Source: Parvimonas parva | GTDB lineage: Bacteria; Bacillota; Clostridia; Tissierellales; Peptoniphilaceae | Reading direction: 5' to 3' | Assembly: GCF_016552165.1 (NCBI RefSeq) | Contig: NZ_JACVDA010000007.1 | Span: 18,908 to 82,907, forward strand | Length of the DNA stretch: 64,000 nucleotides | Notes under the pieces: model-generated | What the model was told of the DNA's origin: nothing | The model's database searches: none | The model's input: the letters and a program-made list of their open reading frames with translations, nothing else | Position numbers and translations under genes: made by a program | Part shown: positions 25,548-34,702 of the stretch, piece by piece | Numbering within the stretch: the stretch's first letter is position 1 | Layout: every line of letters starts with the position of its first letter

Positions 25548-26933
25548 ATGAAAATTTATAATACATTAACTAGAAAAAAAGAAGATTTTAAACCGATTAA
25601 TCCGAATAAAGCGTTGATTTATGTTTGTGGTCCAACGGTTTATAACTATATTCACATTGGAAATGCAAGACCGATGATTGTTTATGATACTCTTAGAAGA
25701 TATTTGTTATATCTTGGATATGACGTTAAATTTGTTAGCAACTTTACAGATATTGACGATAAGATTATAAATAAAGCTAGGGAAGAAAATATTGCATTTA
25801 CAGATGTTACAAAAAAATATATTGATGCATACCTTGAAGATAGTATTGCTTTAAACTTGTTTGAAAGTCATACTATTCACCCAAGAGCTACTGAATGTAT
25901 CGAAGATATGATTGAATTTATAAAAACTCTTGAAGAAAAAGACATTGCTTATAATGTTGACGGTAATGTTTATTTTGACATTACAAAAGTAAAAGATTAT
26001 GGAAAATTATCAAGAAAAAATATTGACGATTTAAGAGCTGGAGCAAGAATAGATATTTCTGATGAAAAGAGAAATCCACTAGACTTTGCACTTTGGAAAA
26101 AACGTAAAGAAGAAAGTGAACCTGCTTGGGAAAGTCCATGGGGTCTTGGTAGACCGGGTTGGCATTTGGAATGTTCGGTTATGGCGAAAAAATTACTTGC
26201 CGATACTATTGATATTCATGCAGGTGGAGAAGATTTACAATTTCCTCATCACGAAAATGAAATAGCACAATCAGAATGTTGTAATGGCAAAACTTTTGCT
26301 AACTACTGGATGCATAACGGAATGATAAATGTTGATAATGTAAAGATGAGTAAGTCAAAGGGCAATTTCTTTACGATAAAGGAAATTCAAAAAGAATTTT
26401 CTCTTGAAGTTGTAAGACTTTGGATTCTTTCAACTCATTACAGAAATCCACTTAATTTTAGTAGAGAAGTTATGGAGCAAACTAAAAACGGTCTTGAAAG
26501 AATGTATAATGGAAAAGAACATATCGAAAGACTCTTGGAAATTTGTGAAGAAAAAGAAGACGGAGATATTTCTAAGTTAGTTGAGCTTAAAAATGAATTT
26601 TTAAATTGTATGGACGATGATTTGAATACATCAGATGCAATTTCTAAAATTTTTGAACTTATTCGTTATACAAATACTTTTGATGAAAATACGGATTTGA
26701 AAGTAGTTAGAGGAGCATTTAAATTACTTTCAGACTTTGCGTCAATCTTAGGACTTTTATATAAAGAGGAAGATGATAACTTAGATGAAAAAGTTGAAAA
26801 GTTAATTGAAGAAAGACAACAAGCCAGAAAAGATAAAGATTTTAAAAGAGCAGATGAAATTCGTGATATTTTAAAAGAAATGAATATTGAATTAAAAGAT
26901 ACTAGAAATGGTGTCGTTTGGAAAAGGGTGTAG
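25548..26933 (+). CDS. cysS: Cysteinyl-tRNA synthetase
   Basis: The protein is 461 residues from ATG 25548 with AGAGGTGTGA upstream; the frame opens earlier, at 25500, but that part is T-box terminator. It charges tRNA-Cys. C27 in YVCGPTVYN, the Cys in HLECSVMA and HHENE form the zinc site. The HIGH motif is HIGN (36-39) and KMSKS is at 266-270. The 1-bp gap to rlmB and the T-box suggest cysS, rlmB and yacP are one transcript. Confidence 0.97.
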   Translation: MKIYNTLTRKKEDFKPINPNKALIYVCGPTVYNYIHIGNARPMIVYDTLRRYLLYLGYDVKFVSNFTDIDDKIINKAREENIAFTDVTKKYIDAYLEDSIALNLFESHTIHPRATECIEDMIEFIKTLEEKDIAYNVDGNVYFDITKVKDYGKLSRKNIDDLRAGARIDISDEKRNPLDFALWKKRKEESEPAWESPWGLGRPGWHLECSVMAKKLLADTIDIHAGGEDLQFPHHENEIAQSECCNGKTFANYWMHNGMINVDNVKMSKSKGNFFTIKEIQKEFSLEVVRLWILSTHYRNPLNFSREVMEQTKNGLERMYNGKEHIERLLEICEEKEDGDISKLVELKNEFLNCMDDDLNTSDAISKIFELIRYTNTFDENTDLKVVRGAFKLLSDFASILGLLYKEEDDNLDEKVEKLIEERQQARKDKDFKRADEIRDILKEMNIELKDTRNGVVWKRV

Positions 26934-26934
26934 T

Positions 26935-27672
26935 ATGAGCGATTATATATTTGGAAGAAATGCTGTTTTAGAGGCATTGGAAAGTGATAGAAAAGTAGAA
27001 AAGATTTATATCTTAAAGGGAGATTTAAAAGGCTCTATAAATAAAATAATTGGAAAAGCAAAAGCAAATGGAATATTAATTTCAGAAATTGATAAATATA
27101 AATTGGAAAATATGTCAGAGGGAGTTGTTCATCAAGGAGTTTGCGCTTTAGTTTCAAGTTTCGACTATTCAAGTGTTGAAGAAATTTTACAAAGTGCAAG
27201 AGATAAAAACGAAGATTTGTTTTTAGTAATTCTTGATGAAATCGAAGACCCACATAATTTTGGAGCGATAATTCGTACTTGCGAGGGAGCAGGAGTTCAT
27301 GGAATTATAGTTTCAAAGAGAAATCAAGCACCGGTAACCTCAGTTGTTCAAAAATCTTCAGCTGGAGCAATAAATCATATGAAAATAGCAAAAGTTTCAA
27401 ATATTGCAGATACGATTATGAAATTACAAAAAGAAAATATATGGATTTACGGAGCTTGCGGAGAGGCGGAAAAAACTTATACGGATATGGACTTTAAAGG
27501 AAATATTGCAATAGTAATTGGAAATGAAGGAAAGGGAATAGGACAACTTATAAGAAAAAGATGCGACTTCTTAACTAAACTTCCAATGAAAGGTAAAGTT
27601 TCAAGTCTTAACGCATCAAATGCCTGTGCGATTTTTATTTATGAGGCTTTAAGACAGAGAGATGAAAACTAA
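26935..27672 (+). CDS. rlmB: 23S rRNA (guanosine-2'-O-)-methyltransferase RlmB family (SpoU/TrmH)
   Basis: The protein is 245 residues from ATG 26935, next to the cysS stop. The N-terminal part (YIFGRNAVLEALES) is the substrate-binding domain. The SPOUT knot motifs are LDEIEDPHNFGAIIRTCEG, VIGNEGKGI and LPMKGKVSSLNASNACAIF. It methylates the ribose of a conserved G in 23S rRNA. It overlaps yacP by 11 bp. Confidence 0.93.
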   Translation: MSDYIFGRNAVLEALESDRKVEKIYILKGDLKGSINKIIGKAKANGILISEIDKYKLENMSEGVVHQGVCALVSSFDYSSVEEILQSARDKNEDLFLVILDEIEDPHNFGAIIRTCEGAGVHGIIVSKRNQAPVTSVVQKSSAGAINHMKIAKVSNIADTIMKLQKENIWIYGACGEAEKTYTDMDFKGNIAIVIGNEGKGIGQLIRKRCDFLTKLPMKGKVSSLNASNACAIFIYEALRQRDEN

Positions 27673-28183
27673 AAAATTAATCATAATCGATGGTTACAAT
27701 ATTTTAAACGCTTGGGAAAAATATATTCCATTTCTAAAACTAAGTTTTGAAAATGCGAGAAATGAATTAATTTACGATATGGGAGAATTTTCAAAACTTA
27801 CGGGAATAGATTTGCTACTTGTTTTTGATGCATATAAAATTAATTTTAAAGCAAGTTCTGAAATAATAAAAGGAATTGAAGTTGTTTATACGAAACAAAA
27901 TGAAACAGCAGACCAATATATTGAAAAAAAATTAGACGAGCTTGGCAGAAAGATTTTAGTTTCAGTTGGAACAGACGACACTCTTATTCAAAAACTCGTT
28001 ACACAAAGAGGAGGAGTTGTTTTAACGAGCAAAGAACTTCTATTCAGATATGAAAATTTAAAAAACAAAAGTAACCGTTATGAAACAAAAAATAGAATTA
28101 CAAACAAAAGCTATTTCAATACTCTAGACGACAAAACTTTAAATCAACTGGATGAAATAGAGAAAAAATTATTTGGAAAGTAG
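27662..28183 (+). CDS. NYN-domain ribonuclease, YacP/Rae1 family
   Basis: This 173-residue protein has the NYN (PIN-like) acidic residues in IIDGYNILNAW, ETADQYIEKKL and VSVGTDDTLIQKL. B. subtilis Rae1 (YacP) is a ribosome-associated mRNA endonuclease, and cysS-rlmB-yacP is its usual context. This is the last housekeeping gene before a restriction-modification block. Confidence 0.88.
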   Translation: MKTKKLIIIDGYNILNAWEKYIPFLKLSFENARNELIYDMGEFSKLTGIDLLLVFDAYKINFKASSEIIKGIEVVYTKQNETADQYIEKKLDELGRKILVSVGTDDTLIQKLVTQRGGVVLTSKELLFRYENLKNKSNRYETKNRITNKSYFNTLDDKTLNQLDEIEKKLFGK

Positions 28184-28192
28184 GACCAAGTT

Positions 28193-29092
28193 TTGAGTGG
28201 AGTTTTAGATAATAACGCAAAACCTTTTTTAAAATGGGCGGGTGGAAAGACTCAAATTTTAAATGAAATAAGAAATTATTATATTTTTAATAGTGAAATA
28301 ACAAAATATGTAGAACCATTTATTGGTGGAGGAGCTGTTTTGTTTGATATTTTAAATCAATATGATATAAAAGAAGTTTATATAAGTGATATAAATGCAG
28401 ATCTTATAAATACATATTCTTGTATAAAGAATAACGTTGAAGAATTGATTTTATTATTAGAAAATATGGAAAGAGAGTTCTTAAAATTAGATATTGAGAA
28501 GAGAAAAGAATATTATCTATTGAGAAGAGATGAATTTAATATAATTAAATTTATTTGTGATGAACATGCTGTAAAAAAATCAGCACTGATGATATTCTTA
28601 AATAAAACTTGTTTTAATGGGTTATATAGAGTTAATAAATCTAACAAGTTTAATGTACCTTTTGGAGACTATAAGAATCCTAAAATTTGTGATACTGTAA
28701 ATTTAATTAATATTTCAAAAAAATTAAAAAATGTAAATATAGTTTGTGAAGATTATAAAAAATCACTTGATATCATAGATAATAGTACATTTGTTTATAT
28801 CGATCCACCATATAGACCGATATCGTTGACATCAAGTTTTACATCATATAGTAAGGATTCTTTTGATGATAAAGATCAGATAGAACTTTCAGATTTTGTA
28901 AATAAGATAAATAAGATAGGAGCAAAATTTTTATTGAGTAATTCTGATCCAAAAAATAATAATTCTGATGATAATTTTTTTGATGATTTATATTCTAATT
29001 ATAATATAAATAGAATATTTGCAAATAGGAGTATTAACTCAAAAGGAAATTTAAGAAATAAAATAACTGAACTTTTAATTTCAAATTTTTAG
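28193..29092 (+). CDS. DNA adenine methylase, Dam/DpnM type (GATC-specific predicted)
   Basis: This 299-residue alpha-class adenine methylase has PFLKWAGGKTQIL (SAM site), FIGGGAVLFDIL, FLNKTCFNGLYRVNKSNKFN (target-recognition) and the catalytic YIDPPY. The start is TTG at 28193. It is the first of three consecutive R-M genes; the companion nuclease is DpnII-like, which implies protection of GATC. The trio is very AT-rich, consistent with horizontal gain. Confidence 0.9.
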   Translation: MSGVLDNNAKPFLKWAGGKTQILNEIRNYYIFNSEITKYVEPFIGGGAVLFDILNQYDIKEVYISDINADLINTYSCIKNNVEELILLLENMEREFLKLDIEKRKEYYLLRRDEFNIIKFICDEHAVKKSALMIFLNKTCFNGLYRVNKSNKFNVPFGDYKNPKICDTVNLINISKKLKNVNIVCEDYKKSLDIIDNSTFVYIDPPYRPISLTSSFTSYSKDSFDDKDQIELSDFVNKINKIGAKFLLSNSDPKNNNSDDNFFDDLYSNYNINRIFANRSINSKGNLRNKITELLISNF

Positions 29093-29102
29093 GAGAAAAT
29101 GT

Positions 29103-29963
29103 ATGAAACGTAATTTTAAAGAATGGATATCAAGTTTTAGACCAAATATTGTTGACTATAGTTATTACACAGATTTTAAAAAGGTATATAAAAATGTTGA
29201 TGAACTAAAGGTTGAATTAAATATTTTAAATTCATTAATAGGCTCTAAAAATATAGAGTCAGATTTTGAAAATTTATTAAGAAAGTACCCTGAAGTTTTG
29301 AGATGTATTCCAATATTAATAGCAGTCAGAAAAAAAGAAATTTATGCTGTTGATGAATTTGGGGAATTTAATTATTCTTTTAAGAAAACAAATTTACCAA
29401 TAGAACAATATAGTATGTTTATGAGAAAAACAGGATTATTTGATTTGATTCAAAATCATATAATTACAAATTTAGTAGATTACGTTACAGGAGTAGAAAC
29501 TGGATTAGACTCAAACGCAAGAAAAAATCGCGTAGGGCATGTGATGGAAAATTTAGTTGAAAAATATATCATAAATGCTGGATTTATTAAAGATATTAAT
29601 TATTTTAAGGAAATATATATAAGTGATATTACTAAAAGATGGAATATTGATTTGTCTTCAATTTCTAATACTGGAAAAACTGAAAAAAGATTTGATTTTG
29701 TAGTTAAAACAGAAGATATGATTTATGTTATAGAAACAAATTTTTATAGTAGTGGAGGAAGTAAACTTAATGAAACTGCTCGTAGTTATAAAAATATAGC
29801 AATAGAATCGAATAATATAAAAGGATTAAAATTTATATGGTTTACAGATGGAAAAGGTTGGGAAAGTGCTAGACATAATCTAGAGGAAACTTTTGATATT
29901 ATGGAACATCTGTATAATTTAAATGATTTGGAAAACAATGTTATTAAAGAAATTTTTGTTTAA
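29103..29963 (+). CDS. Type II restriction endonuclease, DpnII/MboI family
   Basis: This 286-residue protein begins RNFKEWISSFRPNIVDYSYYTDF, as in DpnII. The conserved core includes TGVETGLDSNARKNRVGHVME and RFDFVVKTEDMIYVIETNFY, with the D...E-x-N arrangement of the PD-(D/E)XK nuclease fold. YSSGGSKLNETARSYKNI follows. The family cuts unmethylated GATC. AGGAG precedes ATG 29103, 10 bp after the methylase. Confidence 0.9.
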   Translation: MKRNFKEWISSFRPNIVDYSYYTDFKKVYKNVDELKVELNILNSLIGSKNIESDFENLLRKYPEVLRCIPILIAVRKKEIYAVDEFGEFNYSFKKTNLPIEQYSMFMRKTGLFDLIQNHIITNLVDYVTGVETGLDSNARKNRVGHVMENLVEKYIINAGFIKDINYFKEIYISDITKRWNIDLSSISNTGKTEKRFDFVVKTEDMIYVIETNFYSSGGSKLNETARSYKNIAIESNNIKGLKFIWFTDGKGWESARHNLEETFDIMEHLYNLNDLENNVIKEIFV

Positions 29964-29978
29964 TAGAAGGTTATAGCT

Positions 29979-30722
29979 ATGAAAAAAGAAAAAAACTGGG
30001 AACCTGAAGATTTTGAATTGGAAATGACTACACATTGGTCTTTTCCAAATAGAGGAAATTGGGCGACTCACGATGCAAAGTGGAGAGGAAACTGGTCCCC
30101 TTATATACCAAGAAATATAATTCTTAGATATTCAAAAGAAAATGATGTTGTATTAGATCAATTTGTTGGTGGGGGTACAACCCTTGTTGAAGCAAAACTT
30201 TTGAACAGAAATATTATAGGTGTCGATGTTAATGATATAGCAATACAAAGATGTAAAGAAAAAGTAGATTTCGAATATAAGCAATCTAATAGCAAAGTTA
30301 TAATTAAAAAGGGAGATGCAAGAAATTTGTTTTTTCTTGAAAATGAAAGTATAGATTTGATATGTACTCATCCACCATATGCTAATATTATAAATTATAG
30401 TGATGATTTAGAAAATGACTTGTCTAGATTAAATATAAAAGATTTTTTAATACAAATGGAAGAAGTTGCGAATGAGAGTTATAGAGTCCTTAAAAAAGGA
30501 AAGTTTTGCGCTATATTAATGGGTGATACTAGACAAAAGGGTAATATGATACCAATGTCTTTTAAAGTTATGGAAATATTTAAAAAAGCAAGATTTACTT
30601 TGAAAGAAATTATAATAAAAGAGCAACATAATTGTAAAGCTACAGGATTTTGGAAAACTAATAGTATAAAATATAACTTTTTATTAATAGCACATGAATA
30701 CTTATTTATTTTTAAAAAATAA
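29979..30722 (+). CDS. DNA methyltransferase (N4-cytosine/N6-adenine type), third R-M gene
   Basis: This 247-residue methylase has SAM motif I VVLDQFVGGGTTLVEA first and the catalytic THPPYANI later. That order is not the beta-class order of DpnA, the usual second methylase of DpnII systems. The N-terminal HWSFPNRGNWATHDAKWRGN resembles small MTases that act as add-on protectors. THPPY replaces the common TSPPY/DPPY. Specificity cannot be told. Confidence 0.8.
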   Translation: MKKEKNWEPEDFELEMTTHWSFPNRGNWATHDAKWRGNWSPYIPRNIILRYSKENDVVLDQFVGGGTTLVEAKLLNRNIIGVDVNDIAIQRCKEKVDFEYKQSNSKVIIKKGDARNLFFLENESIDLICTHPPYANIINYSDDLENDLSRLNIKDFLIQMEEVANESYRVLKKGKFCAILMGDTRQKGNMIPMSFKVMEIFKKARFTLKEIIIKEQHNCKATGFWKTNSIKYNFLLIAHEYLFIFKK

Positions 30723-30763
30723 ATAAACTTTAAAATTATTAAATAGTGAAAATAGGAGTGAAT

Positions 30764-31183
30764 ATGAGAAAACCTTGGGAAGAATATTTTATGGATTTGG
30801 CGAAAATGGTTGCTACAAGGGGTACTTGCGACAGAGCTTATGTTGGTTGCGTTTTGGTTAACCAAGATAACAGAATTGTTTCGACCGGATATAACGGCTC
30901 AATCTCAGGAAATCCACAATGCGATGAAGTTGGACATACAATGAGGGACGGACATTGTATTGCAACAATACACGCAGAACAAAATGCACTTTTATATTGT
31001 GCAAGAGAGGGAATAAAAGTAAAAGGTTGCACTTGCTATGTAACACATTTTCCTTGTTTAAATTGTACAAAAGCATTAATACAAGCAGGAATTTCAAAAA
31101 TCTATTACGAAAATAGTTACAGAATGGACGAATATGCAATAGAATTGTTAGAAAGAAATAAAATAGAATATATAAAACTTTAA
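30764..31183 (+). CDS. comEB: dCMP deaminase (ComEB family)
   Basis: The protein is 139 residues from ATG 30764 with ATAGGAGTG upstream. The zinc deaminase motif is IHAEQNAL and FPCLNCTKAL. The N-terminal RGTCDRAYVGCVLVNQDNRI and STGYNGSISGNPQCDE are typical of dCMP deaminase, which makes dUMP for thymidylate synthesis. Confidence 0.93.
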   Translation: MRKPWEEYFMDLAKMVATRGTCDRAYVGCVLVNQDNRIVSTGYNGSISGNPQCDEVGHTMRDGHCIATIHAEQNALLYCAREGIKVKGCTCYVTHFPCLNCTKALIQAGISKIYYENSYRMDEYAIELLERNKIEYIKL

Positions 31184-31187
31184 GAAT

Positions 31188-31215
31188 AAGGAGTATTTTT
31201 TAATACTTCTTTTTC
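31188..31215 (+). terminator. Intrinsic terminator after comEB
   Basis: AAGGAGTATT pairs with AATACTTCTT (one G-U), followed by T residues. Confidence 0.8.
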
Positions 31216-31270
31216 GCTAAATTTTTGATCTAAATTTTTGGGAGTTGATACAAATTTATGTGTTTTTTTA

Positions 31271-31299
31271 TTGATAAATATTTTATATAGTGCTATAAT
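31271..31299 (+). promoter_or_regulatory. Promoter of the candidate RiPP cluster
   Basis: TTGATA at 31271-31276, 17 bp, TATAAT at 31294-31299; about 40 bp before the precursor start. Confidence 0.8.
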
Positions 31300-31338
31300 A
31301 TTTATATCGAAAATCACTTTATATAAGGAGGTGAAATT

Positions 31339-31452
31339 ATGAAAAGGATATTTGTTGTTTCTAACACAAAATCTATAAATTCTATTTTGGAATTATTTAT
31401 AGCACGTTATCCAAATGGAAAAAGTGGCGGAGTAGAACCACCTGAATATTAA
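31339..31452 (+). CDS. Candidate RiPP precursor peptide, 37 residues
   Basis: ATG 31339 follows an exemplary AAGGAGGTG and a strong promoter. The peptide begins MKRIFVVSNTKSINSILELF (amphipathic, leader-like) and ends RYPNGKSGGVEPPEY. It has no Cys. Possible modified residues are Tyr24, Lys28 and Tyr37. It sits immediately upstream of a radical SAM/SPASM maturase, two peptide-type ABC exporters and a methyltransferase, the classical layout of a RiPP cluster. I do not recognise the sequence as a known precursor family. Leader/core boundary unknown. Confidence 0.75.
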   Translation: MKRIFVVSNTKSINSILELFIARYPNGKSGGVEPPEY

Positions 31453-31482
31453 AATCTATTTTAAATTTAACATTTATATTTG

Positions 31483-31506
31483 GCTGAGTATAATAATATA
31501 CTCAGC
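31483..31506 (+). terminator. Hairpin between precursor and maturase genes (likely attenuator)
   Basis: GCTGAGTATA-ATAA-TATACTCAGC is a perfect 10-bp stem, without a clean T run after it. Such a partial terminator would give more precursor than enzyme transcript. Confidence 0.65.
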
Positions 31507-31546
31507 TATGTTAAATTTATATAAAATATATTGAATAGGAGGATTT

Positions 31547-32938
31547 ATGGAATTTTTAAAATATGATTATAAATATTTTATTCGAGATGATAAGGTCTTG
31601 ATAATATTTCCTGAAAAACCATTTTGGTTTGTAGGTGATTTGTCTATCTTAGAAGTAGTTAAGTATTTTTCAAAAGAAATCGATTACGATCTATTAAAAT
31701 ATAGATTAAAAAATAAATTTAATTATTTAGATGTGGAAGAAAAAGAAGTTTTGTTATTCGTCAAAGAACTATTTAAATCTGCTGAATTATTTGCTGATAA
31801 AGTAAATATTGAGGATAAATTACTTGAAGTATTTCCTAATGCAGTAATAAATTTAACCAAAAATTGTAATTTGAAATGTAAGCATTGCTATGCAAATGCT
31901 GGAAAGCATCATTTTGTTGATGAAATGAGTTTTGAAGAATTAAAGGGTATTATAGATATAATAATAAATTTATATAACAAATATAGTTATGATAAGAGAG
32001 TTTTGTTATCTGGAGGAGAACCTTTTTTAAGAAAGGATATTATTAATATAATAGAATATATACACAGTAAAGATGCAATTCCTGCAATAAATACGAATGG
32101 ATTATTAATTTTAGAAAAACATTTAGAAATTTTAAAAAGATGTAATTGTGAGTTACTTATTTCATTAGATGGAGCTAACCAAAAGAGTCATGAATATATT
32201 CGAGGTAGAAATACATATTACAACACTTTAGATAAAATAAAGATGCTTAGAGATTATGGGGTTAATACTAAAATTTCTATGACAGTACATAAAGATAATC
32301 TTTGTGAATTGGAAGCTTTTTTAGAAATTGCAAAAAAATATAAAGTTAATGGAGTTGCTATAAATCCATTAAATATATTTTGTAGAGCTGAAGAGAGCGG
32401 GTTACAAAGAGTAGATATTAGTGAGTTATACAAGGAATTAAAGAGATTGAGTCAAAAATCTGATTCTAATTTTTATTATATTTCAAAAACAGATTATGCA
32501 AATTTGGGAGCTATTTTACTTATGAATATAAGATTTCATTATTGCGGAGTTGGTAGTGCATCTTTAGTAGTTGATTATAACGGCGATATATATCCTTGTT
32601 ATAATACGATGTGTTCTGAATTCAAGTTGGGAAATATAAAAAAAGATGATATTTTAAAAATTTGGAATAGTTCTGAAATTTTAAAAAAATTGAGAGCTTT
32701 AAATGTAAATGATTTTTCATATGATTGTAAATGTTGTGAAGTTAAATATTATTGTGGAGGAGGATGTAGAGGAGAAGCTTTATATCAGAATAAAAAAATT
32801 ATTTCTAAATGTCCTTATTGTTCAGAAATAAAAAAAAGCATATTAGATTTAATGTTTGAATTAGGAAATGGTAATAATGAATTATTTAAGAATAGAATGA
32901 AATTTTTTGAATATGCAAAATCGTTATATAAGCATTAG
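31547..32938 (+). CDS. Radical SAM/SPASM peptide maturase
   Basis: The protein is 463 residues. The N-terminal ~85 residues (FWFVGDLSILEVVKYF...) look like a PqqD/RRE-type precursor-binding domain. The radical SAM core starts at residue 100, with Cx3Cx2C at C107, C111 and C114 (CNLKCKHC) and LLSGGEPFLR at 153-162. A SPASM domain from about 333 has Cys at 333, 351, 394, 396, 397, 403, 407, 422 and 425, enough for auxiliary Fe-S clusters. Such enzymes build C-C, C-O or thioether crosslinks in peptides. AGGAGG precedes ATG 31547. Very AT-rich. Confidence 0.88.
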   Translation: MEFLKYDYKYFIRDDKVLIIFPEKPFWFVGDLSILEVVKYFSKEIDYDLLKYRLKNKFNYLDVEEKEVLLFVKELFKSAELFADKVNIEDKLLEVFPNAVINLTKNCNLKCKHCYANAGKHHFVDEMSFEELKGIIDIIINLYNKYSYDKRVLLSGGEPFLRKDIINIIEYIHSKDAIPAINTNGLLILEKHLEILKRCNCELLISLDGANQKSHEYIRGRNTYYNTLDKIKMLRDYGVNTKISMTVHKDNLCELEAFLEIAKKYKVNGVAINPLNIFCRAEESGLQRVDISELYKELKRLSQKSDSNFYYISKTDYANLGAILLMNIRFHYCGVGSASLVVDYNGDIYPCYNTMCSEFKLGNIKKDDILKIWNSSEILKKLRALNVNDFSYDCKCCEVKYYCGGGCRGEALYQNKKIISKCPYCSEIKKSILDLMFELGNGNNELFKNRMKFFEYAKSLYKH

Positions 32939-32947
32939 GTGATTATT

Positions 32948-34702
32948 ATGAGTAAATATTTTAAATTTTTAAATTATTGTTTTAGGATAGATAGCAAATT
33001 TTTTTCTATTTATATTATACTTGGGATATTCTCTATTTTTACACCTTATCTTTATATAAATGTTTTTTCTAATATATTTGATAGTCTGATGAAAAATTTA
33101 TCTAATAATATATTCGATAGAAATATAGTTTTATATTTTATTCTATTAGTTTTATTAACTGTATATATGTGGTTTTTTGAAACTGTTGAAAGTAAAGTTA
33201 AAGATCTATTTGAGTTGAGCGTTGATTCTAAGGTTGTAATAAATCAATTGGAAAAACTATCTAAGTTAAAACAAGATAGTTTTGAGGATAAGGAAGTATA
33301 TGATTTAATAAATAGAGTTTGTGGTGAAGATAGAAAGTTTATAGCTTTAACCTTTGTTTCGATTATAGGTCTTTTTGTAATTATATGTCAATCCATGATT
33401 TATTTTTATTTCATTTCTAAAATTAGTTTTATTTTAGCTTGTGTTTTGGTATTAATAGTTATGCCTATTTTTTATTTATCTAATAAATTTGGAAAAGTAA
33501 ATTATGAATTCAATAAATCTTTTACATATATATTCAGGAAAAATAAGTTTTTATATAATATTTTTATTGAAAAATCATTTGCTAAAGAAAAGGAAATATT
33601 TAATTTTGGAGAATTTTATAAGCAAAAATGGAATTTGCAAGATAATATCATAAGGAAGAAATATAATATAATAAATTTAAAGTGGTTTGCCTCTATAAAG
33701 TTTTCTAATATTATAACAGAAATTATTACTTTTATTATAATTTTTTCTGTTTTGTTTAATTTTAGTTCTAATAATGTTACTATAGGATTTGTTGTGGCTT
33801 TTATTTCTTCTATATCTAAGTTTATAAATTCGATTTCTTGGGGTGTTCCCTATTATTTGAAGGACATTTCTGAGGGTATGGAATATTTTATTGAAAGTAT
33901 GTTGTTTTTTAATTTAGATGAAGAAAATTATGAAAAAAATGATAGTTTATATAATTTAGAAAAGATAGAATTTAAGAATGTTAATTTTAAATATCCAAAT
34001 GGAGAAACGTGTGTGTTAAAAGATGTATCATTCACTTTTGAGAGGAGTAAACATTATGCGATAGTAGGTTTAAATGGCTCTGGGAAAAGTACTATTGTTA
34101 AGTTGATTTTAGGCATATATAGTAATTTTAGTGGAAATATACTTTTGAACGGACAATCAATTTCAAAATTTAATTATGATAGTTTAAGAAAAAATATTGT
34201 TGTTTTAAATCAAGATTTTAAAAAATATAATCTTAGCTTTAAAGATAATATTATTTTAGGAGAACAGTTTGATGAGAAAAAATTTAATTCTATTATATCA
34301 AAATTAGAACTTGGAAGTTTAATTAATAAATTAAAAGATGGAATAGAAACAAATTTAGGTAATTTTGAGATAGGAGCTTCCGATTTATCAGGAGGAGAAT
34401 GGCATAAAATAGCTTTTGCAAGAATTTTATATAGAGATTCACCATTTTATATTTTTGACGAGCCAATTTCATCTTATGATTCTATTAGTGAAAAAGAATT
34501 CGTTGATAAAGTAAACAAATATTTTAAGGATAAAATGTGCTTAATAATATCTCATAGATTTTCTATAATAAAAGATTGTGATTATATCTATGTTATACAA
34601 GATGGAGAAATTTTACAAAGTGGTACACATAGTGATTTAAAATCTGTTGATGGTATATATAGAAAGATGTTTGAAAGTCAAAAGGGGTTATTTTATGAAT
34701 AG
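32948..34702 (+). CDS. ABC transporter, fused permease-ATPase (peptide exporter), subunit 1
   Basis: The protein is 584 residues from ATG 32948, with AGGTGA upstream, 9 bp after the maturase stop. The N-terminal half has about five to six membrane helices. The nucleotide-binding domain has Walker A GLNGSGKST (from 374), a signature LSGGEWHK in place of LSGGQ, Walker B FYIFDEPISS and the switch His in ISHR. There is no C39 peptidase domain at the N-terminus, so leader removal must be done elsewhere. It overlaps subunit 2 by 8 bp. Confidence 0.88.
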   Translation: MSKYFKFLNYCFRIDSKFFSIYIILGIFSIFTPYLYINVFSNIFDSLMKNLSNNIFDRNIVLYFILLVLLTVYMWFFETVESKVKDLFELSVDSKVVINQLEKLSKLKQDSFEDKEVYDLINRVCGEDRKFIALTFVSIIGLFVIICQSMIYFYFISKISFILACVLVLIVMPIFYLSNKFGKVNYEFNKSFTYIFRKNKFLYNIFIEKSFAKEKEIFNFGEFYKQKWNLQDNIIRKKYNIINLKWFASIKFSNIITEIITFIIIFSVLFNFSSNNVTIGFVVAFISSISKFINSISWGVPYYLKDISEGMEYFIESMLFFNLDEENYEKNDSLYNLEKIEFKNVNFKYPNGETCVLKDVSFTFERSKHYAIVGLNGSGKSTIVKLILGIYSNFSGNILLNGQSISKFNYDSLRKNIVVLNQDFKKYNLSFKDNIILGEQFDEKKFNSIISKLELGSLINKLKDGIETNLGNFEIGASDLSGGEWHKIAFARILYRDSPFYIFDEPISSYDSISEKEFVDKVNKYFKDKMCLIISHRFSIIKDCDYIYVIQDGEILQSGTHSDLKSVDGIYRKMFESQKGLFYE

